From Flavobacterium sp. UBA2787 (GTDB taxonomy: Bacteria > Bacteroidota > Bacteroidia > Flavobacteriales > Flavobacteriaceae): a DNA stretch of 64,000 nt. Shown here piece by piece: positions 53,324 to 61,923 of this stretch. Both the position numbers and the translations under genes were made by a program. Location: contig DEHZ01000015.1 of the NCBI GenBank assembly GCA_002352205.1, positions 62,001 through 126,000 of the forward strand, read 5' to 3'. Every line of letters begins with the position of its first letter. Position 1 is the first letter of the stretch. Below the pieces are notes generated by a model. The model was not told the origin of the DNA, ran no database searches, and worked only from the letters and a program-made list of their open reading frames with translations.

Positions 53324-54379
53324 ATGAAACAATTTTTTTCCTTTATCCTCATTATAACAAGTGCATTTTTTGCTTGTAGCAGCGACAGTAGTTCGTCTGA
53401 GAATAGTAACATGCCTCAAAATTTGCAACTTACCGCCAATGTTGTTGGTGCAGATGTGAGCAATCCCAACGGAAGCGGTTCCGGAATGGTAGAGTTTAGC
53501 TTTTCTGCCGATAACGCAACAAATTATAAATTAAATGTGGGTAATGGTCAAGTTGTTGAAACGCAATCAAATACCCATACGCATACGTATACAGGTAGTG
53601 GAATTTCTACCTACGAAGTTTTTGTTTCCGCCTATAACGGAACAAATTTTATATCAAAATCAATAACAGTAACCGTTTTTGTAGCTTCTTCTATGATTTG
53701 GTCAGAAGAATTTAATGTAAATGGAGCACCAAATAGTGCTTATTGGGGCTATGATTTAGGAACAGGTGGCGATGGTTGGGGAAACAATGAATCGCAATAT
53801 TACACCAACAGACCGGAAAATGTAATTGTGGAAGACGGTCATCTAAAAATTAAATTAATCAAAGAAAACTATAGCGGAAGCCAATATACTTCTGCCAGAA
53901 TTAAAACACAGAATAAATTTTCGTTTCGATACGGGAAAGTAGAAATAAGAGCAAAACTTCCAACCGGTGGCGGAACTTGGCCGGCTTTATGGATGCTTGG
54001 AGACAACATTTCATCTGCGGGATGGCCTGGTTGTGGTGAAATTGACATCATGGAGCACGTTGGAAACAGTCAAAACCTTATTCACGGAACGCTTCACCAT
54101 CCTGGTCATTCCGGTGGAAATGGCGATGGCGGAAGTGTAACTGTTCCAAATGTTTCTTCCGAATTTCATCTTTACACAGTAGATTGGAGAGCATCATCTA
54201 TAAAGTTTTATGTTGATAATCAATTGTTTTATACTTTTTCTAACAATAGTAATTTACCATTTAATCAAAACTTCTTTCTGATTATAAATTGTGCCATGGG
54301 CGGAAATTTTGGAGGAGCAATCGATTCAAATTTTACACAATCCGTTTTTGAAGTCGATTATATCAGAATTTATCAATAA
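53324..54379 (+). CDS. GH16 endo-beta-glucanase lipoprotein (laminarinase-type)
   Basis: This 351-residue lipoprotein has the signal MKQFFSFILIITSAFFAC and a Ser-rich linker. A PKD-like module (about 30-120) precedes a GH16 catalytic domain (about 125-351). The catalytic motif is EIDIME, with nucleophile Glu239, Asp241 and acid/base Glu244, flanked by WPALWMLG and GTLHHPGHSGGNGDG. These features fit endo-1,3-beta-glucanases. The lipid anchor suggests it cuts glucan at the surface ahead of SusCD import. The ATG at 53324 is used because the frame upstream (to 53279) runs through the terminator hairpin and would displace the signal peptide. Confidence 0.92.
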   Translation: MKQFFSFILIITSAFFACSSDSSSSENSNMPQNLQLTANVVGADVSNPNGSGSGMVEFSFSADNATNYKLNVGNGQVVETQSNTHTHTYTGSGISTYEVFVSAYNGTNFISKSITVTVFVASSMIWSEEFNVNGAPNSAYWGYDLGTGGDGWGNNESQYYTNRPENVIVEDGHLKIKLIKENYSGSQYTSARIKTQNKFSFRYGKVEIRAKLPTGGGTWPALWMLGDNISSAGWPGCGEIDIMEHVGNSQNLIHGTLHHPGHSGGNGDGGSVTVPNVSSEFHLYTVDWRASSIKFYVDNQLFYTFSNNSNLPFNQNFFLIINCAMGGNFGGAIDSNFTQSVFEVDYIRIYQ

Positions 54380-54417
54380 TACAGTTTGTTTTGAGTTAGT
54401 TATTTTTCCTTGAAAAA

Positions 54418-54450
54418 AATGCTTCTGTAGCAATACGGAAGCATTTTAAG
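54418..54450 (+). terminator. Terminator-like hairpin after the GH16 gene
   Basis: AATGCTTC (54418-54425) pairs with GAAGCATT (54438-54445), followed by a short TT run and AAGGAG. The weak T-tract suggests partial termination or a 3'-end stabiliser. Confidence 0.55.
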
Positions 54451-54520
54451 GAGAAATTTTATCCTCAAAAATAAAATCATAACTATCCTTCTTCTAAAAA
54501 GAGAAAGAAAAAAATCCAAT

Positions 54521-55975
54521 ATGAAAAAAATAATTTTTACCTCAATGAAAGCAATCGCAATTTTGGCATTCGTATTGTCGCTGTCTCAATGTAGTCAGTC
54601 TTCAGAAGATTCTCAACCAACGGATGATGATACTCCGGTTGGAACCAACGAAGTTGATTTTTGGCTTACCAAAGGAAACCAATCCGTTAAACTACAAAAG
54701 CAAAATGGATTATTAATTTTCGGAACACAACCAAATATAAATCCTGTAATTGAAGTAAAACCCAACATTACTTACCAAGAAATAGAAGGGTTTGGCTATT
54801 CATTAACCGGAGGAAGTGCCGAAGTGATCAATCAATTAAACGCAACTAAAAAACAAGAGTTGCTTCAAGAACTTTTTGGATCTGGCGAAAATGATATTGC
54901 AGTAAGCTATTTACGAATCAGTATCGGAGCTTCTGATTTAAACAGCACTGTTTTTTCATATAACGATTTGCCAGCCGGACAAACTGATTTGAATCTAGAT
55001 CAATTTAGTTTGGCACCGGATATGACGCATTTAATTCCGGTTTTAAAAGATATTTTACTTATCAATCCAAACATTAAAATCATGGGAAGTCCATGGTCAC
55101 CACCGGTTTGGATGAAAGATAACGGCAGTACAATCGGAGGAAGCCTTCAACCGCAATATTATGGTGTTTATGCACAGTATTTTGTAAAATTTATTCAAAA
55201 AATGCAAGAAGAAGGTATCAGAATCGATGCCATTACACCACAAAACGAACCATTACATCCCGGAAATAATCCCAGTATGTATATGACGGCAAATCAACAA
55301 GCAGATTTCATTAAAAATCACCTCGGACCTGCTTTTGCTGCAGCAAATATTAACACAAAAATTATTATTTATGACCACAATTGTGATCAGCCGGGTTATC
55401 CGATTGCTGTTTTAAATGATCCTGCAGCAAAAAGTTATATTACCGGTTCTGCTTTTCATCTTTATGGAGGTGATGTCAATGCAATGTCGCAAGTAAAAAC
55501 GGCTCATCCTGACAAAGATTTATATTTTACAGAACAATATACTTCCAACACAGGTTCATTTGATGGCGATTTAAAATGGCATATTAAAAATGTAATCATC
55601 GGAACCATGAAAAATTGGAGTAAAAATGCATTAGAATGGAATTTGGCAAACAATGCTTCATTCGGTCCACACACCCCCGGAGGATGCACAACTTGCAAAG
55701 GAGCAATTACTATCAACAGTTCAAGCAGTTTTACAAGAAATGTTGCTTATTATATTATTGCTCATGCTTCCAAATTTGTTCCGGATGGTTCCGTTAGAAT
55801 TGACAGTAATTCAATTGGAGATATTCATAGTGTAGCTTTCAGAACTCCACAAGGAAAAAAAGTATTAATTGTTTTAAATGAAGGAAATATAGCCCAGTCA
55901 TTTAACATTAAATTCAACCAAAAATGGGTAACTTCTTCACTCGATGCGGGTGCAGTTGGAACGTATGTTTGGTAA
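54521..55975 (+). CDS. GH30 beta-1,6-glucanase-type lipoprotein
   Basis: This 484-residue GH30 hydrolase has a lipoprotein signal (LSLSQCSQSSED) and an acidic linker. A (beta/alpha)8 barrel follows with GFGYSLTGGSAEVI, SPWSPPVWMKDNG, the acid/base Glu243 in TPQNEPLHPG, and the nucleophile Glu338 in YFTEQY. A side beta-domain closes the C terminus. GH30 enzymes in glucan PULs act on beta-1,6 linkages, such as laminarin side chains; glucosylceramidase is the family's other well-known activity. The lipid anchor suggests a surface location. It is distinct from the next gene and appears to belong to a different subfamily. Confidence 0.9.
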   Translation: MKKIIFTSMKAIAILAFVLSLSQCSQSSEDSQPTDDDTPVGTNEVDFWLTKGNQSVKLQKQNGLLIFGTQPNINPVIEVKPNITYQEIEGFGYSLTGGSAEVINQLNATKKQELLQELFGSGENDIAVSYLRISIGASDLNSTVFSYNDLPAGQTDLNLDQFSLAPDMTHLIPVLKDILLINPNIKIMGSPWSPPVWMKDNGSTIGGSLQPQYYGVYAQYFVKFIQKMQEEGIRIDAITPQNEPLHPGNNPSMYMTANQQADFIKNHLGPAFAAANINTKIIIYDHNCDQPGYPIAVLNDPAAKSYITGSAFHLYGGDVNAMSQVKTAHPDKDLYFTEQYTSNTGSFDGDLKWHIKNVIIGTMKNWSKNALEWNLANNASFGPHTPGGCTTCKGAITINSSSSFTRNVAYYIIAHASKFVPDGSVRIDSNSIGDIHSVAFRTPQGKKVLIVLNEGNIAQSFNIKFNQKWVTSSLDAGAVGTYVW

Positions 55976-56001
55976 AATAATAATCAGTAAAAAAACACAA
56001 A

Positions 56002-57444
56002 ATGAAATTTTCTATCGCCTTATTATTGGTTTCCGCAGTTGTTCTCGGGCAAACAAAGAATAAACCCAATTCAGATAATCTACTGCCAAAACCGGTTACA
56101 ATTTATACATCGGCTCCTGATTCCGACTTAAAAATGACCAAAACCGGACAGGAAACTTTTAAGCCCTACAGTCAACCTTTCGAAACACAATTGTGCGTTT
56201 TTGTTCATCCAAACAAAAAAAATCAAACTTTCTTAGGAATTGGAGGAGCAATAACTGATGCCAGTGCCGAAGTTTTTGCTAAATTATCCAAAGAAAAACA
56301 AGAAGAATTTTTGAATGCTTATTTTGATAAGGAAAAAGGTATCGGCTATACCATCATTAGAACTAACATCCACAGCTGCGATTTTAGTTCCGGAAGCTAT
56401 ACGTATGTAGAAGAAGGTGATAAAGAATTAAAAACTTTTTCTATCGAACACGACCGAGCTTTTAAAATTCCATTAATCAAAAAAGCAATGGCAAAAGCAG
56501 GTAAAACCACGTTTTATGCTAGTCCGTGGAGTCCGCCGGCTTTTATGAAAGATTCTAAAAATATGCTTAAAGGCGGCAAGTTATTACCAGAATTCTATCA
56601 GTCGTGGGCAAATTACTATGTAAAGTTTGTACAAGCTTATGAAAAAGAAGGCATTCCGGTTTGGGGTTTAACCATTCAAAATGAACCAATGGCAACTCAA
56701 ATTTGGGAATCCTGCATTTATACTGCCGAAGAAGAACGCGATTTCTTAAAAAAATATTTAGGCCCAACATTGCATAAAAATGGATTAAAAGACCTAAAAA
56801 TCACCGTGTGGGATCATAACAGAGATTTGCTTACGCAAAGAGCCAGCACCGTGTTAGATGATCCTGAAGCGGCCAAATATGTGTGGGGAATTGGTTTCCA
56901 TTGGTATGAAAACTGGAGCGGCGGAAATCCGATGTTTGAAAATGTTGGAAAAGTACACCAAATGTATCCGGATAAAAATTTATTGTTCACCGAAGGTTGT
57001 GTAGAAAAATTCTCTGCCGAAAAATACCAATTTTGGGCAAACGGTCAACGTTACGGTCGTTCAATGATACACGATTTTAATAACGGAACCGTAGGTTGGA
57101 CCGATTGGAATATTTTATTAGACCAAAACGGTGGACCAAATCACGTAGGAAACTTTTGTTTTTCACCAATTCATGGCGATACATCAACCGGAGAACTGAT
57201 TTATACTCCATCGTATTATTTCATTGGACATTTTTCAAAATTTATCAAACCGGGAGCAAAAAACATTAGTAATTCGGTTAGCCGAAGTCAATTAATTGCC
57301 ACTACTTTTCAAAATCCAAATGGAGAATTAGTAACCGTTGTTATGAATGAATCCGACAAAGAATTAACCTATTTATTAAGCAATAATAGTCAAGTGAGTG
57401 AATTGAAAATTCCGGCAAAAGCGATACAGACATTGGTTTATTAA
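56002..57444 (+). CDS. GH30 glycosidase, periplasmic type
   Basis: This 480-residue GH30 enzyme has a cleavable signal (LLLVSAVVLGQ) rather than a lipobox, so it is periplasmic or secreted. The catalytic barrel shows GIGGAITDASAEVF, SPWSPPAFMKDSKN, acid/base Glu228 in TIQNEPMATQ and nucleophile Glu331 in LFTEGC. It also carries GWTDWNILLDQNGGPNHVGN, typical of glucosylceramidase/beta-1,6-glucanase relatives. It starts 26 bases after the first GH30 gene. Sequence divergence between the two suggests different roles, for example exo-acting in the periplasm against endo-acting at the surface; that split is an inference. Confidence 0.9.
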   Translation: MKFSIALLLVSAVVLGQTKNKPNSDNLLPKPVTIYTSAPDSDLKMTKTGQETFKPYSQPFETQLCVFVHPNKKNQTFLGIGGAITDASAEVFAKLSKEKQEEFLNAYFDKEKGIGYTIIRTNIHSCDFSSGSYTYVEEGDKELKTFSIEHDRAFKIPLIKKAMAKAGKTTFYASPWSPPAFMKDSKNMLKGGKLLPEFYQSWANYYVKFVQAYEKEGIPVWGLTIQNEPMATQIWESCIYTAEEERDFLKKYLGPTLHKNGLKDLKITVWDHNRDLLTQRASTVLDDPEAAKYVWGIGFHWYENWSGGNPMFENVGKVHQMYPDKNLLFTEGCVEKFSAEKYQFWANGQRYGRSMIHDFNNGTVGWTDWNILLDQNGGPNHVGNFCFSPIHGDTSTGELIYTPSYYFIGHFSKFIKPGAKNISNSVSRSQLIATTFQNPNGELVTVVMNESDKELTYLLSNNSQVSELKIPAKAIQTLVY

Positions 57445-57501
57445 ATTTTTATGTTGTAATCATGTAAAATAAATAGTTAAAAGTAAAGACTATATTTCCC
57501 T

Positions 57502-57540
57502 AAACCTGACAGGTTTTAAAATCTGTCAGGTTTAAATTTT
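57502..57540. repeat. Palindromic CCTGACAG hairpin element
   Basis: AAACCTGACAG (57502-57512) pairs perfectly with CTGTCAGGTTT (57523-57533) around a GTTTTAAAAT-type loop. The stem lies between the second GH30 gene and the GH3 gene and is followed by A/T-rich DNA. I recall similar CCTGACAGG palindromes dispersed in Flavobacterium genomes, so it may be a REP-like element as well as a transcription attenuator. Confidence 0.65.
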
Positions 57541-57552
57541 AAAAAAACAAAT

Positions 57553-59781
57553 ATGAATAAAAAGACAATTTTAGTATTGATTATTTTACTTTCAATTAGT
57601 TCTTTTTCACAAGATAAATTGATTGAACAAAAGGTGGAAAATCTTTTGAAACAAATGACGTTGGAAGAAAAAATTGGTCAACTTAATCAATATACAGGTG
57701 ATGGTGGTGCCACTGGGCCAATTACCATAAACCCAAACAAACAAGCAGAAATCAAACAAGGTTTAATCGGTTCCATGCTCAATGTGATGGGAGTTCAACA
57801 CACGCGTCAATACCAAGAATTAGCCATGCAATCCCGATTAAAAATTCCTTTACTTTTTGGTTTAGATGTGGTGCACGGTTATAAAACCACTTTTCCACTT
57901 CCTTTGGCCGAAGCAGCCAGTTGGGATTTAGAAGCTATCGAAAAATCAGCCAGAATTGCAGCAATTGAAGCTTCTGCAAACGGAATTCACTGGACGTTTG
58001 CTCCCATGGTCGATATCGGCCGTGATCCACGTTGGGGAAGAGTCATGGAAGGTGCAGGAGAAGATACCTACTTAGGTTCCAAAATAGCATTTGCTCGTGT
58101 AAAAGGCTTTCAAGGAAAAAAATTAGGTGATTTAGATGCCGTAATGGCTTGTTCCAAACATTTTGCAGCTTACGGAGCTGCTTTGGGAGGAAGAGATTAT
58201 AATTCCGTCGACATGAGCGAACGAATGCTTTGGGAAACTTATTTGCCACCTTTCAAAGCCACTGTTGATGCCGGTGTTGCCACGTTTATGAACTCTTTTA
58301 ACGACTTAAACGGAATTCCAGCCACCGGAAATGCCTATTTGCAACGTGATATTTTAAAAGGCAAATGGAATTTCAAAGGTTTTGTGGTTTCCGATTGGGG
58401 TTCAATCGGCGAAATGATTGCTCATGGCTATGCAAAAAACGGTAAAGAAGCAGCATTGTCTGCCATTACAGCCGGTAGCGATATGGATATGGAAAGTAAT
58501 GCCTATCGCTATAATTTAGCCGCTTTGGTCAACGAAGGAAAAGTAGATATTGCTCTCGTAGATGATGCCGTTCGACGCATTTTATACAAAAAATTCGAAT
58601 TAGGTTTATTTGATGATCCGTACCGCTTTTCCAATGCGGAAAGACAAAAAAAAGCATTGAACAATCCTGAACACACAAAATTTGCTCGTGAAATTGCGGC
58701 AAAAAGTATTGTTTTACTCAAAAACGAAAACAATTTGCTTCCGCTTTCCAAGCAAATCAAAACCATTGCTTTTATTGGTCCAGCCGTAAAGCCAGCTCGA
58801 GGAAACCACGGGTTTTGGTCGATTGATGTGAAAGAAGTCGATTCAACCTACATCATTTCACAATGGAAAGGATTAGAAAATAAAGTCGGCAAAAACACCA
58901 AACTACTTTATGCCAGAGGTTGCGGTTTCGAAGATACCAGTAAAGCCGGTTTTGACGAAGCCATTGCCGTTGCCAAACAAGCCGATGTTGTTATTCTAAC
59001 AATTGGTGAACGTTGGGACATGAGCGGCGAAGCCAAAAGCCGAAGCAGTATTCAATTACTCGGCGTGCAGGAAGATTTAGTAAAAGCCATTCACGCCACC
59101 GGAAAACCAATGGTCGTGCTCATTAATGCCGGAAGACCACTTGTTTTTGATTGGACAGCCGATAACGTTCCAGCCATTCTTTATACGTGGTGGTTAGGTA
59201 GCGAAGCCGGAAATGCCATTGCCGATGTGCTTTTTGGCGATTATAATCCGTCTGCCAAGTTACCAATGACTTTCCCGAGAAGTGAAGGACAAATTCCCAT
59301 TTACTACAATTATTTCAACACCGGAAGACCTTCAAAAGAAGAAAATCATACCAATTATGTTTCGGCGTATATCGATTTAAAAAACTCACCTAAATTTCCC
59401 TTCGGATATGGGTTGAGTTATACCACATTTGAGTATTCTAATCTTCAACTTTCATCTTCAAAAATAAAAGAATCAGAAAAAATCACACTTTCATTTCAAC
59501 TAAAAAATACGGGAAAAGTAGCTGGTGAAGAGGTTGTTCAACTATATATTCAAGACAAATTTGCTTCAGTAGTACGTCCTGTTAAAGAGTTGAAAGACTT
59601 TCAAAAAATAAAACTTCAACCCAACGAAACAAAAACAATTACGTTTATAATCGACAAAGAAAAACTCTCATTCTACAACCAAAAATTAGATTGGATAGCC
59701 GAACCGGGCGAGTTTGAAGTCATGATCGGAACTTCTTCTGCTGATATTCGTTTAAATCAACTGTTTGAATTAATAAATTAA
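57553..59781 (+). CDS. bglX: GH3 beta-glucosidase
   Basis: This 742-residue GH3 enzyme has a signal peptide ending at SISSFSQ. It has an N-terminal TIM barrel, with the nucleophile Asp281 in GFVVSDWGSIGEM and LDVVHGYKTTFPLPLAEAAS. A C-terminal alpha/beta sandwich follows (GERWDMSGEAKSRS, the probable acid/base region), ending in a fibronectin type III domain (QLKNTGKVAGEEVVQLYIQD). It resembles periplasmic BglX, which releases glucose from the non-reducing ends of beta-gluco-oligosaccharides. It would complete degradation of oligosaccharides imported by the PUL. Confidence 0.93.
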   Translation: MNKKTILVLIILLSISSFSQDKLIEQKVENLLKQMTLEEKIGQLNQYTGDGGATGPITINPNKQAEIKQGLIGSMLNVMGVQHTRQYQELAMQSRLKIPLLFGLDVVHGYKTTFPLPLAEAASWDLEAIEKSARIAAIEASANGIHWTFAPMVDIGRDPRWGRVMEGAGEDTYLGSKIAFARVKGFQGKKLGDLDAVMACSKHFAAYGAALGGRDYNSVDMSERMLWETYLPPFKATVDAGVATFMNSFNDLNGIPATGNAYLQRDILKGKWNFKGFVVSDWGSIGEMIAHGYAKNGKEAALSAITAGSDMDMESNAYRYNLAALVNEGKVDIALVDDAVRRILYKKFELGLFDDPYRFSNAERQKKALNNPEHTKFAREIAAKSIVLLKNENNLLPLSKQIKTIAFIGPAVKPARGNHGFWSIDVKEVDSTYIISQWKGLENKVGKNTKLLYARGCGFEDTSKAGFDEAIAVAKQADVVILTIGERWDMSGEAKSRSSIQLLGVQEDLVKAIHATGKPMVVLINAGRPLVFDWTADNVPAILYTWWLGSEAGNAIADVLFGDYNPSAKLPMTFPRSEGQIPIYYNYFNTGRPSKEENHTNYVSAYIDLKNSPKFPFGYGLSYTTFEYSNLQLSSSKIKESEKITLSFQLKNTGKVAGEEVVQLYIQDKFASVVRPVKELKDFQKIKLQPNETKTITFIIDKEKLSFYNQKLDWIAEPGEFEVMIGTSSADIRLNQLFELIN

Positions 59782-59785
59782 AAAG

Positions 59786-61723
59786 ATGAAAATTTTCATT
59801 TTAGTAGTGTTGTTCTTTAGCAATGAAATTTATGCAGAAGTTAAACTAGCTTCAATTTTTGCAGACAATATGGTGTTGCAACGTGACATTAAAATACCAA
59901 TTTGGGGTTGGGCAGCGGTTAATGAACATATTACAGTTCAATTTCACAACCAATCAAAATCCACCAAGGCAGATCATAACGGAAAATGGATTATTTATTT
60001 AGACAAAGAAAATGCCGGCGGACCATTTGTTTTAAATGTCAAAGGCAAAAACACCATCCAAATTAAAAATATCTTAGTTGGCGAAGTTTGGATTTGCTCC
60101 GGACAATCAAACATGGAATGGACAGTCGGACAAGCTGAAAATGCAACCGAAGAAATTGCATCAGCCAATTTTTCAATCATTCGACACATAAAAATTCCTA
60201 AAGAAGTTAATAGTCAGCCCAATAGCGATTTTAAAACTACGCCATGGGAAGTTTGTTCACCACAAACTGTTGAAAATTTTACCGCTATTGGCTATTTTTT
60301 TGCAAAAGAATTGACTCAAGAAGTGGCCATTCCAATTGGTCTAATTAATGCTTCTTGGGGCGGAACCAATATTGAAACGTGGATTAGCAAACAAGGTTTT
60401 GAATCGGAGGTAGAGTTTCAGGAAATGATTCAAACCATGCCAAAAATTAACTTAGATTCACTTTTAAAACTAAAAATAGAATCAGCCGAAAGACAAATCG
60501 AAAGCATACAAAATGCCAAACTAGATTCAAAAAAAGCAGCATCATTCAACTTAGTTGATGTAAACGATTCAACTTGGCCCGAAATGCAACAACCCGGCAT
60601 TTGGGAAACACAACAATTAGGAAATTTTGACGGTGTTGTCTGGTTGCGAAAGCAGTTTCATTTAGAAAAGGCAACCAACGCAATTATCCTAGAAATTCCG
60701 GCAATTGATGATAACGATATTACCTACGTGAACGGAATTAAAATTGGTCAAACAAACGGCTGGGATAAAAAAAGAACCTATCAAATTCCGGCAGAAATTC
60801 TCAAAACCGGACAAAATACAATTGCTATTCGCATAGAAGATAATGGCGGCGGTGGCGGAATTCATGGCAACGAAAACGAATTGAAATTAATCTTCCAAAA
60901 CAAAGAAATTCCCCTCGCAGGAAAATGGAAATTTCAAGTAGAATCAATTAAAAACAGCATCAACGAAAATGATTTTCCTTCGCTTTGCTACAATGCAATG
61001 ATTCATCCGCTCATTCCGTTTGCATTCAAAGGAGTACTTTGGTATCAAGGCGAGAGCAATGCAGCCAGAGCCTATCAATATCGAAAAGCTTTTCCGTTAT
61101 TAATCCACGATTGGCGACAAAAATGGCAAACAGATTTCCCATTCTATTTTGTTCAATTGGCAACCTTTACAACTGTGGGAAACAGCAACCAAGGCTGTGA
61201 TTGGGCAGAATTGCGAGAAGCTCAAACTCAAACATTAGCCCTAAAAAACACCGGAATGGTTGTAACGACCGACATTGGTGATCCAACCGACATTCATCCC
61301 AAAAACAAACAAACAGTTGGTAAGCGACTGTCAACCATTGCCTTACACCATTTACACCAAAAAAATAAAATACATAACGGTCCAACGTTTCAGTCTTTTC
61401 AAAAAAATGAAAACCAATTAATCATTACTTTTCAAAACACAGGAAAAGGATTGACAACCACCAACGATTACGGATTTGTATATGGGTTTGAAATCGCCGG
61501 ACAAGATCAGCATTTTCAAACCGCCAAAGCCTATATCAAAAACAATAAAATAATCGTAAGTAGCGATAAAGTGCCAAACCCTGTTGCCGTTCGTTTCGGT
61601 TGGATTGGCGATGCATCGCATTGCAATTTGTTCAATATAGAAGGATTTCCTGCCGTTCCATTTCGTTCAGACAATTGGAAAATAAGCACAGAAACCGTCA
61701 AATATACCATTTCAACCCACTAA
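59786..61723 (+). CDS. Sialate O-acetylesterase-family SGNH esterase
   Basis: This 645-residue exported esterase (signal to about EIYAEV, residue 18) carries block I of SGNH hydrolases as CSGQSNMEWTVG, with catalytic Ser108. The C-terminal Asp-His pair lies in DIGDPTDIHPKNKQTVGKRL, and WYQGESNAARAYQYR is between them. An inserted galactose-binding-like beta-sandwich occupies about residues 265-385 (VWLRKQFHLEKATNAIILEI ... IAIRIEDNGGGGGIHG). The family removes acetyl groups from sugars. It follows the GH3 gene by 4 bases and closes the PUL, which suggests the substrate is acetylated or that the enzyme acts on another linked glycan. Confidence 0.88.
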   Translation: MKIFILVVLFFSNEIYAEVKLASIFADNMVLQRDIKIPIWGWAAVNEHITVQFHNQSKSTKADHNGKWIIYLDKENAGGPFVLNVKGKNTIQIKNILVGEVWICSGQSNMEWTVGQAENATEEIASANFSIIRHIKIPKEVNSQPNSDFKTTPWEVCSPQTVENFTAIGYFFAKELTQEVAIPIGLINASWGGTNIETWISKQGFESEVEFQEMIQTMPKINLDSLLKLKIESAERQIESIQNAKLDSKKAASFNLVDVNDSTWPEMQQPGIWETQQLGNFDGVVWLRKQFHLEKATNAIILEIPAIDDNDITYVNGIKIGQTNGWDKKRTYQIPAEILKTGQNTIAIRIEDNGGGGGIHGNENELKLIFQNKEIPLAGKWKFQVESIKNSINENDFPSLCYNAMIHPLIPFAFKGVLWYQGESNAARAYQYRKAFPLLIHDWRQKWQTDFPFYFVQLATFTTVGNSNQGCDWAELREAQTQTLALKNTGMVVTTDIGDPTDIHPKNKQTVGKRLSTIALHHLHQKNKIHNGPTFQSFQKNENQLIITFQNTGKGLTTTNDYGFVYGFEIAGQDQHFQTAKAYIKNNKIIVSSDKVPNPVAVRFGWIGDASHCNLFNIEGFPAVPFRSDNWKISTETVKYTISTH

Positions 61724-61756
61724 TTTTTTTCAACTTCATATTTGTTTTCTTAAAAG

Positions 61757-61785
61757 GCATTCAGCATTTGTTGAGTGCTTTTTTT
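61757..61785 (+). terminator. Terminator at the end of the PUL
   Basis: GCATTCA (61757-61763) pairs with TGAGTGC (61772-61778; one wobble) and is followed by seven T. It lies 33 bases after the esterase stop. Confidence 0.75.
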
Positions 61786-61787
61786 GT

Positions 61788-61870
61788 GGGCGTTCCCCAA
61801 GGGTCGGGCTTTCCGCTCTATCTTTTGTTCCGCAAGCTCCACAAAAGGATGCCGCTGCAATCCCTAACGC
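61788..61870. repeat. Probable dispersed intergenic repeat of flavobacteria
   Basis: This stretch is markedly richer in G and C than its surroundings and starts GGGCGTTCCCCAAGGGTCGG. It contains internal pairings such as CTTTTGT/ACAAAAG around CCGCAAGCTCC. It does not code for anything plausible. From memory, near-identical elements recur between genes in Flavobacterium chromosomes. No second copy is present in this window, so its repetitive nature is not shown here. Confidence 0.55.
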
Positions 61871-61896
61871 AAATCCTGCTCAAAAAGAAAATTTAG

Positions 61897-61904
61897 TATA
61901 TTTG
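61897..61904 (+). promoter_or_regulatory. Putative -7 box of the GH92 gene
   Basis: TATATTTG matches TAnnTTTG 20 bases before the ATG at 61924. The -33 region (near 61873) lacks a clear TTTG. Its place after a terminator suggests that the GH92 gene is a separate unit. Confidence 0.4.
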
Positions 61905-61923
61905 AAGAACAAACAAACAACTA

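Noticed and set aside
61600-61896. 98-codon open frame across the esterase 3' end and the intergenic repeat
   Set aside because: It runs out of frame through the esterase, a terminator and a probable repeat element, with no start signal or recognisable product.
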